Positions 47,054 through 58,061 of a stretch of 64,000 nt of DNA are shown piece by piece. Each line of letters starts with the position of its first letter. The stretch's first letter is position 1. The stretch comes from an uncultured Pelagibacteraceae bacterium (GTDB lineage: Bacteria > Pseudomonadota > Alphaproteobacteria > Pelagibacterales > Pelagibacteraceae): positions 62,001-126,000 of the forward strand of contig CACHSP010000002.1 in assembly GCA_902582605.1 (NCBI GenBank), in the 5' to 3' direction. The position numbers and the translations under genes were made by a program. The notes below the pieces were generated by a model. The model was not told the DNA's origin, did not search any database, and worked only from the letters and a program-made list of their open reading frames with translations.

Positions 47054-47455
47054 ATGCCCAAAGAGGTTTTTGTGCATGCTAAAAAGAAATGTAGAAAACA
47101 TTCCTCCATTGGTTTACTTGCTACAGAAGGAACTTTAAAAACAGGTGTTTATAATAAGTTTTTTGATAAAGATTATAATTTAGTGTTTCCAAATAATTCT
47201 ATTCAAAGTAAGTCCGTAAACAAAGCGATCAGGCTTGTAAAAATGGGAAAAGTGAAACTCGCGAGCAAAGCTATTAAGCCAGCAATTAATTATTTAATCA
47301 AAAAAAAATGTAAAAAAATTATTCTTGGTTGTACAGAGCTCCCTATTGCTATTTTTGCTTATAAACCATTTAAGACAATTAAATCATCAAAAATATTTTT
47401 AGACCCAAATTTAATTTTAGCTAACGCTGCTATGAAGAAATACCAAAATAGATAA
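47054..47455 (+). CDS. aspartate/glutamate racemase family, C-terminal part (frame-split)
   Basis: SSIGLLATEGTLKTGVYNKFF, KIILGCTELPIAI; open frame extends upstream through CKFIVIPCNTAHYWYDDL. Confidence 0.8.
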   Translation: MPKEVFVHAKKKCRKHSSIGLLATEGTLKTGVYNKFFDKDYNLVFPNNSIQSKSVNKAIRLVKMGKVKLASKAIKPAINYLIKKKCKKIILGCTELPIAIFAYKPFKTIKSSKIFLDPNLILANAAMKKYQNR

Positions 47456-47865
47456 TGCCATCTAAAGAAAAGCCTTATGTATTACTGGTTGCAGAAGCAA
47501 TTTACTCAAAAGTTTGTGATATTAAGAAAAAAAATCCTGAGCTGACAACAATCAACGCAATTGAAAACTTTATTGGAACAACAACCTACAATGATATAAG
47601 TACTGGAAAATTCCATGATGAACTAATTAAAAAAGTATCAAAAAAGAGGGTGCCTGAAGAAACGATAAGATTACTTCATATTCAAAAAGATTTATCAGTT
47701 AAACAGCTAATTCAATATCCTGAATTATATTATGCGAAGAGCCATTATCCGTTGGAATTATCCCAACGAGCATTTGATCATTTATGGAGAATGTGTGAAA
47801 GCTATGAATTGTGGTGTAAAGAAACTAACCAAAAAAAATTAATTATCTTAAATCTTACTGACTAA
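47455..47865 (+). CDS. hypothetical protein
   Basis: ORF 136 aa, 1-nt overlap with upstream gene. Confidence 0.55.
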   Translation: MPSKEKPYVLLVAEAIYSKVCDIKKKNPELTTINAIENFIGTTTYNDISTGKFHDELIKKVSKKRVPEETIRLLHIQKDLSVKQLIQYPELYYAKSHYPLELSQRAFDHLWRMCESYELWCKETNQKKLIILNLTD

Positions 47866-48244
47866 TTTTTTGTTGAATTAACTTCTTGTGGGTTAATTTA
47901 ACTCTTTTTTCAACTAAAAGTTTAAATTCTTTATCAATTTTATTTTGATCTTTTAATTTTTGATGTGTTATTTTCACTCTTTTTTCAATCAGATTTTTAA
48001 AATCTTCATTAATTTGATTTTCTTTATTATTTTTTGATACCTCCTCTGTAATATAGTTAAGGGAGCTTTTGCCTGTTTTTTTTTTAAATTCATAGTCGAA
48101 TAACAATTGAGCAGTGGCTTGAGCCAAATTTCCTGACTTAGCTATTGTAACTGCAGGACCCATTACAGCGGGTAAATGAACAAAACCTGTCAAAAATAAA
48201 AATGAAGTGAGGTATAAACAAAGTTTAAAAAATTTTAAAATCAC
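47855..48244 (-). CDS. hypothetical protein with internal tandem repeat
   Basis: ORF 129 aa; signal-like N-term; EDFKNLIEKRVKITHQKLKDQNK / KEFKLLVEKRVKLTHKKLIQQK. Confidence 0.6.
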   Translation of the reverse strand: MILKFFKLCLYLTSFLFLTGFVHLPAVMGPAVTIAKSGNLAQATAQLLFDYEFKKKTGKSSLNYITEEVSKNNKENQINEDFKNLIEKRVKITHQKLKDQNKIDKEFKLLVEKRVKLTHKKLIQQKISQ

Positions 48245-48357
48245 CTAGATAAGTTATTTGATTTAGCTGGGAGCTACAATTAATAAATTGTCCAAAATAA
48301 GTTTTATTTTTTGTAGAATATTGTGGTAATTCATTTCATTTTACTGCATTTTTTAAC

Positions 48358-49206
48358 ATGATCAAAATTTTCCCTTTTATTTTTATTATTCTTTGGTCAT
48401 CTGCATTTATTACTACTAAACCAATAATTGATAATAGCGATCCATTTACTGCCTTAGCTTTTAGATTTTTTTTTGTAGCAATTGGATTTTTGTTATTCTC
48501 AATTTATTCTAATTATTCAATTATAATTAAAAGAAAAAACTTAATTGAATCAATTCTAAGTGGTGTTCTTTTCCATGGCTTATATTTAGGAGGGGTTTTT
48601 TATTCAATTTCAATAGGAATGCCAACCGGCTTAGCTGCTCTAATCGTGACACTTCAACCAATTTTAACAAATATTTTGAGCGGACCACTTTTAAATGAAA
48701 AAGTTACATCGCAACAATGGGTAGGTGTTTTATTGGGTTTTATTGGTGCTTCTTTGGTACTAGGAATAGATGTTGGTTCGGGTATTCCTTTACTAGGTTT
48801 GATTGCAACTTTAATTGCATTGTTATCTATAACATTTTCTACTATTTGGCAGAAAAAATTGAGTAATAACTTACCATTATCCGTTAGTAATTTTTATCAA
48901 GCATTAGGTGGTTGTTTATTTCATGTGTTGATAATTATTTTTTTTATAGAGCCCTATATCTATTTTACAAAAACATTTATAATAGCAATGAGCCATCAAA
49001 TTTTTCTTGTTTCCTTTGGTGCATTTACAATATTGATGTTTTTAATAAAAAAAAATTCAGCTAGTAAAACAGTTTCTGTTTTTTTTCTAATACCAGCAAC
49101 CTCTGCTATTATGGCATGGCTTTTTTTAAATGAAACTTTAACGAGTATAGATGTTATTGGTTTTTTAATAGCGTCAGTGGGTGTTTATATCGCAACAAGG
49201 AATTAA
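48358..49206 (+). CDS. EamA/DMT family transporter
   Basis: ORF 282 aa; ILWSSAFITTKPIID, repeated EamA-like halves. Confidence 0.85.
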   Translation: MIKIFPFIFIILWSSAFITTKPIIDNSDPFTALAFRFFFVAIGFLLFSIYSNYSIIIKRKNLIESILSGVLFHGLYLGGVFYSISIGMPTGLAALIVTLQPILTNILSGPLLNEKVTSQQWVGVLLGFIGASLVLGIDVGSGIPLLGLIATLIALLSITFSTIWQKKLSNNLPLSVSNFYQALGGCLFHVLIIIFFIEPYIYFTKTFIIAMSHQIFLVSFGAFTILMFLIKKNSASKTVSVFFLIPATSAIMAWLFLNETLTSIDVIGFLIASVGVYIATRN

Positions 49207-49209
49207 TAT

Positions 49210-49794
49210 CTAATTACTTTGATAACCAAATTCTAACGAGCCGTCTGTTATTGAATGATGCAAAGACTCTCCAAAGCTTCTTAATCCAAAAATTCTTACT
49301 TTTTTTGGATTGTTAGAAATAAAATCAATCGTGATTGATATTCCGTTATAAATTGAATTTGTGCAATCACCCTCATTAAATTTATCAATATTTATAGGAC
49401 ATCCTTTTTTTAAGACTTCATTAACAAGATCACCTTGAATTTCAATTATTGTTCTTGAATGCGATAAATCTGTAATTGCAAAATTGCTTTCATCGAATTG
49501 TTTTCCATCTTTTAAAATTAAATCTGTTTTAGAAGATATAACTATCCAATTCTTTGGTCCCATCCATAAAATTCTAGTATCTGAGTTTGAAGAGGATTTT
49601 AAAGTCGAAGGTAATTTTAGGTCATCAACTTTTATATTTGAGATATCTGAACTTGAATTTTTATATTGAACTATTTGGAATATTAAAAAATTCTTCAACT
49701 CTGAAATTTTTAATAAATCTTTCTCTTTTTTATTTTCAAAATCACCAAATTTTCCATTTTGATGCACATTATTTAAAGAAGAAATTTGCTTCAC
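49210..49794 (-). CDS. soxG: sarcosine oxidase subunit gamma
   Basis: ORF 194 aa; position in B-D-A-G order; RILWMGPKNWIVIS, AITDLSHSRTIIEIQG. Confidence 0.8.
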   Translation of the reverse strand: MKQISSLNNVHQNGKFGDFENKKEKDLLKISELKNFLIFQIVQYKNSSSDISNIKVDDLKLPSTLKSSSNSDTRILWMGPKNWIVISSKTDLILKDGKQFDESNFAITDLSHSRTIIEIQGDLVNEVLKKGCPINIDKFNEGDCTNSIYNGISITIDFISNNPKKVRIFGLRSFGESLHHSITDGSLEFGYQSN

Positions 49795-52787
49795 GATCTT
49801 ACTCTCTTTCCTTCATGATCTACATAATGTGAGGACATAACTTCTACTTCAATAGAAGTATTTTTAAGTGGAGAGACAGCAAAAAGCTTTTTTCCTATCA
49901 TATTTTTTCCATCTTTTAATATTGCAAGAGAAAAAGGGTTATTGTTCTCAACACTCCAACAAGATGAAGAAACGTGACCAAGTTTAGGATTTGGAAGTTT
50001 TGCATTTTTATTTTCTACTAAATGAGATCCCTCTGGAATACTTGATTTCCTGTCCAATGGGACTAAGCCAACAATTTTTTGTCTATCCGCTTTATTAAAT
50101 GCTTCTTTAGCTAAAGATCTCTTTCCAATAAAATCTTTTTTCTTTGATACTAAACCTTCTAACGAAACATCATAAGGTATAGTTCTTCCATCTAGTTCTG
50201 GTCCAGCTACATGACCCATTTCTATTCTAAGTGTCGACAATGCTTCCGTACCATAAGGTTGAATATTAAATTCTTCACCAATTTCAATTATTTTTTCCCA
50301 CATAAATAATCCAAAATCAGACTCAACATTTATTTCGTAAGCGAGCTCACCTGAAAAAGAAATTCTAAAAATTCTTGCTTTGACACCAAATAAGTCTCCC
50401 TCTACATATCCCATAAAAGGAAGTGCCTCATTGCTAACGTCTATTTTAGGGAAAAGCTTTGCTAACAAATCTCTTGATTTAGGTCCTGCAATCGCTGCAC
50501 CAGCCCATTGTTCAGTTGTTGAAACAACATTAACATTTAATTCTGGCCAAACAATTTGAAGATAATATTCCAAATGCGATAATACGTTTGCAGCCTGTGC
50601 AGTAGTGGTTGTCATATGATAATGATTTTCTGAAATTCTGGTTGTTGTCCCATCATCCATCACAATTCCATCTTCCCTGAGCATTACTCCATATCGTGCT
50701 TTACCTATCGGAAGTTTTAACCATGCGTTTGTGTAAACTCTATTTAAGAACTCTGCAGCGTCTGGACCTTTAATATCAATTTTCCCTAAAGTTGTTACAT
50801 CACAAACACCTACGTATTTTCGAACATTTTTTGCCTCTCTTTTTGATGCCTCAAATAAATTTTCATTTCCCCTTTTGTAATATCTTGGTCTTTTCCAAGC
50901 ACCGGCATCTACCCACACTGCATTATTTTTTTCATGCCAATGGTGCATTGGTGTTTTTCTTATAGGCATATATTCTTTTCCTACTTCTCGTCCAACTATT
51001 GTACCAATAGTAACTGGTGTAAAAGGAGGTCTAAAGGTAGTATGACCTACTTGAGGAACAATTTTTTTTTCAACATTCGCAACCAATTGTAATCCGTTTA
51101 AATTACTCGTACGTCCTTGATCCGTTGCCATTCCAAGTGTTGTATATCTCTTAACATGTTCGATTGATCTATAGCCTTCTCTTAAAGCAACTTCTATATC
51201 AGAAACTGCTACGTCATTTTGGAAATCTACAAATCGTTTATAATTTTTACCTTTAGGGAGTGGAGAACACCAAAATTTATCATGAGCACTATATTTTCGT
51301 TCATTAGTATTAGGAATTTGTATTTTTTCATCTTTTTTAGTTATGCTTTTAGAAACTTCTGACCCAGTATTAAAACTGTTTTTTAAAGTATCTTGTAATG
51401 TGAATGTTCCATTAGCAGCACCTAAAGAATGTTCATTTTGTTTTGATTTTTCAGGTACAAAAGCGTCTATCGAGTCGTTAAATTTCAGCTTATTACCTGA
51501 TTGAGATGCTAAATGAACCGTTGGTGTCCAAAATCCAGATACACAAATAGAGTCGCAATCTATTTGTTCTGTATTTTCAAAATCTATCTTCTCTTTATTT
51601 AATTTCCCAATTGTTGCTGATTTTACTTTTTTATATCCATGAGCAACTATCACTGCATAAGAAAACTTTATCTTTATATCTAAATCTTTAGCTTCATTAA
51701 TTAACTCAGAGTTTTGATCCTCTCTAGTATCTAAAACTATTGGATTTACACCATTCTTTTTAAACTCAATAGCTGTTTCATAGCCGCTATCGTTGTTAGT
51801 GAAAATAATTGGTTTTTTACCAATTAGAACACCATAAACTTTCATATATTCTTTTGCAGCAGCTGAGAGAAAAACTCCTGGTGTATCATTATTTCCAAAA
51901 ACAATTGGTCTTTCAATAGATCCTGTTGATAGCAACACTTCTTTTGCTCTTATATACCAAAGTCTTTGTCTTGGTGTGTGCTTAGGTTTTTTTTCTAAAT
52001 GATCTCCTGTTCTTTCAAACATTACCATCATATTGTGATCATAGTATCCAAAAACTTGAGATCTATTTTTAACAATAACATTAGGCATTTCTTTTAATTC
52101 AGATATAATTTTTTCTGACCAATCTTTTCCAGATAAATTATCTATTGTGACATCATCTGTTAAAAGTGTCCCTCCATATCTAGGTTTATCCTCTGCTAAT
52201 ATTACTTTTGCTCCGTTTTTGGCAGCTGCATAAGCACTTGCTAAACCAGCGGGTCCAGAGCCAGTAACTAATAAATCACAATATTCATATTTATGCTCAT
52301 ATCTCTCTTTATCTTTTTCTAGAGAAGCAATTCCTAATCCCGCTGCTTTTCGTATAAAAGGCTCATAAACTCTATACCAAAAACTTTTAGGCCACATGAA
52401 AGTTTTGTAATAAAAACCAGCTGGAAAAAAACGATTTAAGAAATTATTTATTGCACCAATATCAAAATTTACTGATGGCCAACAATTTTGACTAGATGCT
52501 GATAAACCATTTACTAGTTCTATTTCAGTGGCGTTAATATTTGGTTCTGAACAACCATTAATCTCAACTTGCATTTTTGCATTTGGTTCATCAACTCCTG
52601 CACCAAAAAACCCTCTTGGACGATGATATTTAAAACTTCTTCCAATTAAATGTATGCCATTAGCAAGTAGTGCTGAAGCCAGTGTATCACCCTCATACCC
52701 AATATATTTTTTTCCATTAAATTTAAATTCAATAGGTTTGTCTCTATTTATTAAGCCACCAGTATTTAGTCTAAAATTTTGTGACAT
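49791..52787 (-). CDS. soxA: sarcosine oxidase subunit alpha
   Basis: ORF 998 aa; FKYHRPRGFFGAGVDEPNA, DLLVTGSGPAGLASAYAAAKNGAKVILAED, C-terminal GcvT-like domain. Confidence 0.9.
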   Translation of the reverse strand: MSQNFRLNTGGLINRDKPIEFKFNGKKYIGYEGDTLASALLANGIHLIGRSFKYHRPRGFFGAGVDEPNAKMQVEINGCSEPNINATEIELVNGLSASSQNCWPSVNFDIGAINNFLNRFFPAGFYYKTFMWPKSFWYRVYEPFIRKAAGLGIASLEKDKERYEHKYEYCDLLVTGSGPAGLASAYAAAKNGAKVILAEDKPRYGGTLLTDDVTIDNLSGKDWSEKIISELKEMPNVIVKNRSQVFGYYDHNMMVMFERTGDHLEKKPKHTPRQRLWYIRAKEVLLSTGSIERPIVFGNNDTPGVFLSAAAKEYMKVYGVLIGKKPIIFTNNDSGYETAIEFKKNGVNPIVLDTREDQNSELINEAKDLDIKIKFSYAVIVAHGYKKVKSATIGKLNKEKIDFENTEQIDCDSICVSGFWTPTVHLASQSGNKLKFNDSIDAFVPEKSKQNEHSLGAANGTFTLQDTLKNSFNTGSEVSKSITKKDEKIQIPNTNERKYSAHDKFWCSPLPKGKNYKRFVDFQNDVAVSDIEVALREGYRSIEHVKRYTTLGMATDQGRTSNLNGLQLVANVEKKIVPQVGHTTFRPPFTPVTIGTIVGREVGKEYMPIRKTPMHHWHEKNNAVWVDAGAWKRPRYYKRGNENLFEASKREAKNVRKYVGVCDVTTLGKIDIKGPDAAEFLNRVYTNAWLKLPIGKARYGVMLREDGIVMDDGTTTRISENHYHMTTTTAQAANVLSHLEYYLQIVWPELNVNVVSTTEQWAGAAIAGPKSRDLLAKLFPKIDVSNEALPFMGYVEGDLFGVKARIFRISFSGELAYEINVESDFGLFMWEKIIEIGEEFNIQPYGTEALSTLRIEMGHVAGPELDGRTIPYDVSLEGLVSKKKDFIGKRSLAKEAFNKADRQKIVGLVPLDRKSSIPEGSHLVENKNAKLPNPKLGHVSSSCWSVENNNPFSLAILKDGKNMIGKKLFAVSPLKNTSIEVEVMSSHYVDHEGKRVRS

Positions 52788-52792
52788 AAAAA

Positions 52793-53053
52793 TTATTCCT
52801 CAGGTTTAAAAGTTCTAAAAATTTCGTGAGTAGTTGTATCTCTTTCAACTTTAAACCATTGTCTACATCCTGCAATATGATGCCACAATTCAATATGTTT
52901 TCCTCTCGGACTTTTTCTTAGATAAACAAAATTATCCCATTCTTCATCACTTATTTCTTGATTTAGTTTTGGTCTAGTAATTGTTCCATCACCTCCATAG
53001 GCAAATTCTTTTTGAGACCTATCCCCACAATAAGGACACTTAATATTTAACAT
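52793..53053 (-). CDS. soxD: sarcosine oxidase subunit delta
   Basis: ORF 86 aa; KCPYCGDRSQKEFAYGGD, LWHHIAGCRQWFKVERDTTTHEI. Confidence 0.92.
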   Translation of the reverse strand: MLNIKCPYCGDRSQKEFAYGGDGTITRPKLNQEISDEEWDNFVYLRKSPRGKHIELWHHIAGCRQWFKVERDTTTHEIFRTFKPEE

Positions 53054-54310
53054 TTATGAAATCCAAGTTTTTGTTCCAAGGCCCTTCTCATCTAACAAGT
53101 AACCTTTAGAAAATCTATTTAGACTAAATCCCTCATTTAATTCATGAACTCTATCTTGGGCAATGGTATGAGCAAATGTCCATCCAGAAGATGGAACCGA
53201 TTTGAAGCCTCCATAACACCAACCACAATTTAAATATAATCCATCGATATGAGTTTTATCAATAATTGGTGAGCCATCCATTGACATATCCATAATCCCT
53301 CCCCAAGTCCTTAACATTTTCAATCGACTTAAGAATGGAAATAAAGCAACACCTCCGGTTAAGACATGTTGTATTGTTGGAAGATTGCCTTTTTGTGCAT
53401 AACTATTATATCCATCAAGATCTCCACCCATAACCATCTCACCTTTATCTGATTGACTAATATAAAAATGTCCAGCACCAAAGGTTACCACTCCATCTAA
53501 AACTGGTTTCACTGGCTCAGAAACACAAGCTTGTAATAAATGAGTTTCTATAGGAAGTGTCATATTAAGTTTTTCTGCTAAAACATTTGTGCTGCCGGCT
53601 ACACACAATCCAATTTTTTTTGATTTAATATCTCCTCTAGACGTTCTCAAACCTGTTATTTTTCCTGCCTCAATATCAAATCCTGTTACTTCACAATTTT
53701 GAATTATATCGACACCCATTGAGTCAGCTTGTCTAGCATAACCCCATGCGACCGCATCATGTCTAGCAGTACCAGCACTTGGTTGTGCTAAGCCTCCAAA
53801 AATTGGATACCTAACATCTTCAGAAAAATCAGCCATAGGTATAATCTTTTTAACTTCCTCCCTATTAAGTAGAACAGCATCTATTCCATTTAATCTCATA
53901 GAGTTTCCTCGACGAGCATAAGCATTCATTTGTGCATCTGAATGAGCTAAATTTATTATTCCTCTTGGTGAAAACATGACATTAAAATTTAATTCCTGAC
54001 TCATGTTTCTCCACAGGTTCATTCCAAATTCATTGAACCTAGCATTATCATCATACATAAAATTTGATCTTATAATTGTGGTGTTTCTTCCTATATTTCC
54101 TCCACCAATCCATCCTTTTTCAATAACTGCCACATTAGTTATTTGATGCTCTTTAGCTAAATAGTAGGCAGTAGCTAACCCGTGGCCACCCCCACCAATA
54201 ATTACAACATCATATTCTTTTTTAGGTGTAGGATCTTTCCATGCCAAATCCCATTTTTCATGATTAGAAAAAGCATTCTTGATTAGGCTAAATACTGAAT
54301 ATTTTTGCAT
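53054..54310 (-). CDS. soxB: sarcosine oxidase subunit beta
   Basis: ORF 418 aa; DVVIIGGGGHGLATAYYLAKEH, GNIGRNTTIIRSNF, GWCYGGFKSVPSSGWTFAHTIA. Confidence 0.93.
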   Translation of the reverse strand: MQKYSVFSLIKNAFSNHEKWDLAWKDPTPKKEYDVVIIGGGGHGLATAYYLAKEHQITNVAVIEKGWIGGGNIGRNTTIIRSNFMYDDNARFNEFGMNLWRNMSQELNFNVMFSPRGIINLAHSDAQMNAYARRGNSMRLNGIDAVLLNREEVKKIIPMADFSEDVRYPIFGGLAQPSAGTARHDAVAWGYARQADSMGVDIIQNCEVTGFDIEAGKITGLRTSRGDIKSKKIGLCVAGSTNVLAEKLNMTLPIETHLLQACVSEPVKPVLDGVVTFGAGHFYISQSDKGEMVMGGDLDGYNSYAQKGNLPTIQHVLTGGVALFPFLSRLKMLRTWGGIMDMSMDGSPIIDKTHIDGLYLNCGWCYGGFKSVPSSGWTFAHTIAQDRVHELNEGFSLNRFSKGYLLDEKGLGTKTWIS

Positions 54311-54433
54311 GATTAAATTTTATAATAATGAATATAAATAGTTCCTATTTTTTTTATATATAATTTTTAGATATTTCCAAAGCTCCTAAAAAGAGATACT
54401 AATCGAGCAGTTTTTGTATATTTAAAGAATTTT

Positions 54434-56119
54434 ATGGGTGAAATAAAATCAGACATTCAAATTGCAAGAGAAGCTAAAATGCAACCAATCAAAGACATTT
54501 TAGCAAAAATAAATGTTCCTGATGAAAGTTCTGCCTTCAGCCCCATGGGGCGTCACATCGCAAAAATAAATTTAGAATACCTTGATAGTCTCAAGAGTAA
54601 AAAAGAGGGAAAATTAATTTTAGTGACTGCTATAACTCCTACTCCAGCAGGGGAAGGAAAGACCACAACCTCTGTAGGTCTTAATGATGGTCTCAATAAA
54701 ATCGGAAAAAAATCTATCGTCTGTTTAAGAGAACCAAGTTTAGGTCCATCTTTTGGAATGAAAGGTGGAGCTGCTGGTGGTGGCTATGCTCAAGTTGTTC
54801 CTATGGAACAAATTAATCTTCATTTCACAGGTGACTTTCATGCAATTACATCTGCACATAATCTTTTATCTGCATTGATAGACAATCATATCTATTGGGG
54901 AAATAAACTTAATATAGATGTAAGAAGAATTGTTTGGAAAAGAGTTTTAGATATGAATGATAGATCGTTAAGATCAATTAATATTAATCTTGGTGGTGTC
55001 GCTAATGGATTCCCAAGAGAAGATGGTTTTGATATTACAGTTGCTTCAGAAATAATGGCTATCTTTTGCTTGGCTAATAATTTGGAAGATTTAGAAAATA
55101 GAATTGGAAATATTACTGTTGCTTACACAAGAGAGAAAAAACCAATATATGCTAAAGATTTAAAAGCACAGGGACCTATGACTGTTTTGTTGAAAGAAGC
55201 TATAAGACCAAACATAACTCAAACATTAGAAAATAATCCTGCAATAATTCATGGCGGGCCTTTTGCTAATATTGCACATGGGTGTAATTCTGTAATCGCA
55301 ACTAAAGCCGGACTTAAATTAGCTGACTACGTGGTAACTGAAGCTGGGTTTGGTGCGGATCTTGGTGCTGAAAAATTTCTAGATATTAAATGTAGAAAAT
55401 CTGATTTAAAACCAAATTGTGTGGTTATTGTTGCTACAATTAGAGCATTAAAAATGCATGGTGGTGTAGCCAAAGATGATCTTAAAAATGAAAACGTTGA
55501 GGCACTAAAAAAAGGTTTGGTCAACCTTGAAAGGCATGTTGAAAATGTAAAAAAATTTGGTCTTCCTGTAGCGATAGCTGTAAATCATTTTATAAAAGAC
55601 ACTGACGATGAGGTAAAAGCTTTAGTTGATTTTTGTAATAAATTAGGAATAAAGGCAAGTCTTTGTACCCACTGGGCAAATGGAGGAGAAGGTACAAAAG
55701 AATTAGCTTCACATGTTGCTGATTTATGTGAAAAAAATGAAAATAAATTTAAATTTTTATACGAAAGTAAGACACCATTGTTTAAAAAAATTGAAACAAT
55801 AGCAAAAGAAATTTACAGAGCCGATGAGGTTATTGCTGATACAAAAATTAGAGATCAACTTAAAAGTTTTGAAGAAACAGGTTATGGAGAATTACCAATT
55901 TGTGTAGCTAAAACTCAGTACAGTTTTTCAACTGATCCTAATCTCAAAGGTGCACCTACAGGTCACTCATTACCAATTAGAGAAATAAGGCTTTCCTCAG
56001 GAGCTGAATTTATAGTTGTTGTCTGTGGAGCAATAATGACAATGCCTGGATTACCAAGGGTACCAGCAGCAGACTCTATTAAACTTAATAAAAAAGGTGA
56101 AATCGAAGGGTTATTTTAA
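54434..56119 (+). CDS. fhs: formate--tetrahydrofolate ligase
   Basis: ORF 561 aa; [47 protein letters not shown]. Confidence 0.95.
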   Translation: MGEIKSDIQIAREAKMQPIKDILAKINVPDESSAFSPMGRHIAKINLEYLDSLKSKKEGKLILVTAITPTPAGEGKTTTSVGLNDGLNKIGKKSIVCLREPSLGPSFGMKGGAAGGGYAQVVPMEQINLHFTGDFHAITSAHNLLSALIDNHIYWGNKLNIDVRRIVWKRVLDMNDRSLRSININLGGVANGFPREDGFDITVASEIMAIFCLANNLEDLENRIGNITVAYTREKKPIYAKDLKAQGPMTVLLKEAIRPNITQTLENNPAIIHGGPFANIAHGCNSVIATKAGLKLADYVVTEAGFGADLGAEKFLDIKCRKSDLKPNCVVIVATIRALKMHGGVAKDDLKNENVEALKKGLVNLERHVENVKKFGLPVAIAVNHFIKDTDDEVKALVDFCNKLGIKASLCTHWANGGEGTKELASHVADLCEKNENKFKFLYESKTPLFKKIETIAKEIYRADEVIADTKIRDQLKSFEETGYGELPICVAKTQYSFSTDPNLKGAPTGHSLPIREIRLSSGAEFIVVVCGAIMTMPGLPRVPAADSIKLNKKGEIEGLF

Positions 56120-56898
56120 TTCAATTCGTTAAGCCAATTTTTAAGCTCTAACATTCTCTTTTCTTTATCTGAAACTGAAATTTCTTTTTTGATAAAAGCA
56201 ATGTGTTTTTGAACTTCAGTGTTATCTTTAAATACTTTTCTACTTTCAATTAATCTTTCTTTTCTAAACTCAATAAGATTAATCATTTTTTCATAAGTTA
56301 TTTCTGGATGGTATTGTAGCCCCCAAATTTTTGTCTTATTAACCTCAAAATATAAACCTTGAACTTTATTAATCTTGTTCGAGGCTAAACAAATTCCTTT
56401 ATCAGGTATTTTTACCACCTCATCAAAATTGAATGCTGGGGAATTAAATCTTTTATCTTTATTTTTATAAAGAGGATGTTTTATTCCATTTTTGTTTATC
56501 TCTATTTCATTTGCTATACCAATATGTGAATTATCAGCCTTTTTGACTTGGCCACCTGCTGCTGTGACTGCTACTTGCATGCCCCAACAAATTGCCAAAA
56601 TTTTCCCTACTTTATTTTGACAATTTTTCATGAATTCAATTTGCCTTCTAATTTCTGGAGTATCATTATAAATATTTAAACTACTTCCACCCCAAATAAG
56701 ACCATCATACTGCTCGAGTCGATCTGATATTAATTGAATATTTTGATCTGAAGAGGGGTTAACAACATCAAATGAAAGTTCATTAGTAAAATGGCTTAAG
56801 CTATCTTTTAAACTTTCTGTATGTGTTTGAATACCATTTTCTGAAAAGCTCTCATTTTCTTCTCTCAAGTTACCCTCTACAATTAATATTTTTTTCAT
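56116..56898 (-). CDS. class I glutamine amidotransferase-like protein
   Basis: ORF 260 aa; [32 protein letters not shown] (Cys/His/Glu layout). Confidence 0.85.
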   Translation of the reverse strand: MKKILIVEGNLREENESFSENGIQTHTESLKDSLSHFTNELSFDVVNPSSDQNIQLISDRLEQYDGLIWGGSSLNIYNDTPEIRRQIEFMKNCQNKVGKILAICWGMQVAVTAAGGQVKKADNSHIGIANEIEINKNGIKHPLYKNKDKRFNSPAFNFDEVVKIPDKGICLASNKINKVQGLYFEVNKTKIWGLQYHPEITYEKMINLIEFRKERLIESRKVFKDNTEVQKHIAFIKKEISVSDKEKRMLELKNWLNELN

Positions 56899-58055
56899 TC
56901 AAACAATTCTCCTGAAATGCTATGTTGATACATCAGTTTAAGATCCTCTTGATTGATTTTTTTTGGATTACCACTAGTAGATGGATCTTCTAAAGCCATT
57001 AGAGATAATTTATTTAAATCTAGTTTGGAACAATCCATAATGTCAGATAGTTTATGGGGGATTGCTAAATCTTTTCTTAAATTCAAAATCCACGATAAAA
57101 AACTTTCAAAATTTTTATCTAAATCTAAATAATCACAAATTGAGACAATTTTTTTTTCTATAATCGATTTATTAAAAGTTAATACATACGGCATAAATAT
57201 TGCATTACTCAATCCATGGTGAACATTATATTGAGCATTAACAGGATGGCTCAATGAATGAATAGCACCTAATCCCTTTTGAAAAGCTGTCGAACCCATT
57301 GACGAAGCTGCTAAAAGATTTTGTCTAGCTTCAATATTTTTTCCATCTTGGTATGCAACAACAAGTGAATTTTTAATAAGTTTCATTCCCTCCAAAGCAA
57401 TACCATCTGCCATAGGATGAAAGTTTGGTGCACAGTATGCCTCAAGATTGTGAGCTAATGCATCCATCCCTGTTGCAGCAGTTAACCTTGGAGAAAGCTC
57501 AATAGTCAATTTTGGATCTAGAATAACAATTGAAGGTAAAATTTTTGGATGAAATATAATTTTTTTAACACCCGTTTTTTTATTGATGATTGCAGATGCT
57601 CGACCAGTTTCAGATCCTGTTCCTGCAGTAGTCGGAATTGCAATTATTGGAAAAATATTTTTATCATTAGCTCTTTTCCAATAATCTCCAACATCCTCAA
57701 AATCCCAAATAGGTCTACTTTGACCTGACATAAAAGCTATAGCTTTCCCAACATCAATTGCACTTCCTCCGCCAATCGTAATTACACCATCACAATCATT
57801 CTGTTTAAATTCTTTCACACCCTCATCGACATTCTCACCAAATGGATTTCCTGTAAAATTTGAAAATAATCTTAACTTTTTTAACTTTTTTTTAGTTTCA
57901 CTAATTACCTCCTTAATAAATGGAAGATTTACTAAATCTTTGTCAGTAACAAATAATGGATTGTTAATCTTTAAATTATAGCAAGCTTCACCTAAATCTT
58001 TAATTCTATCTTTGCCTACCCAAACTGTTGTTGGATAATTCCAATTAGATTTCAT
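56895..58055 (-). CDS. iron-containing alcohol dehydrogenase
   Basis: ORF 386 aa; GVITIGGGSAIDVGKAIA, IPTTAGTGSETGRASAI, GAIHSLSHPVNAQYNVHHGLSNAIFMPYVL. Confidence 0.9.
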   Translation of the reverse strand: MKSNWNYPTTVWVGKDRIKDLGEACYNLKINNPLFVTDKDLVNLPFIKEVISETKKKLKKLRLFSNFTGNPFGENVDEGVKEFKQNDCDGVITIGGGSAIDVGKAIAFMSGQSRPIWDFEDVGDYWKRANDKNIFPIIAIPTTAGTGSETGRASAIINKKTGVKKIIFHPKILPSIVILDPKLTIELSPRLTAATGMDALAHNLEAYCAPNFHPMADGIALEGMKLIKNSLVVAYQDGKNIEARQNLLAASSMGSTAFQKGLGAIHSLSHPVNAQYNVHHGLSNAIFMPYVLTFNKSIIEKKIVSICDYLDLDKNFESFLSWILNLRKDLAIPHKLSDIMDCSKLDLNKLSLMALEDPSTSGNPKKINQEDLKLMYQHSISGELFE

Positions 58056-58061
58056 ATTTTT

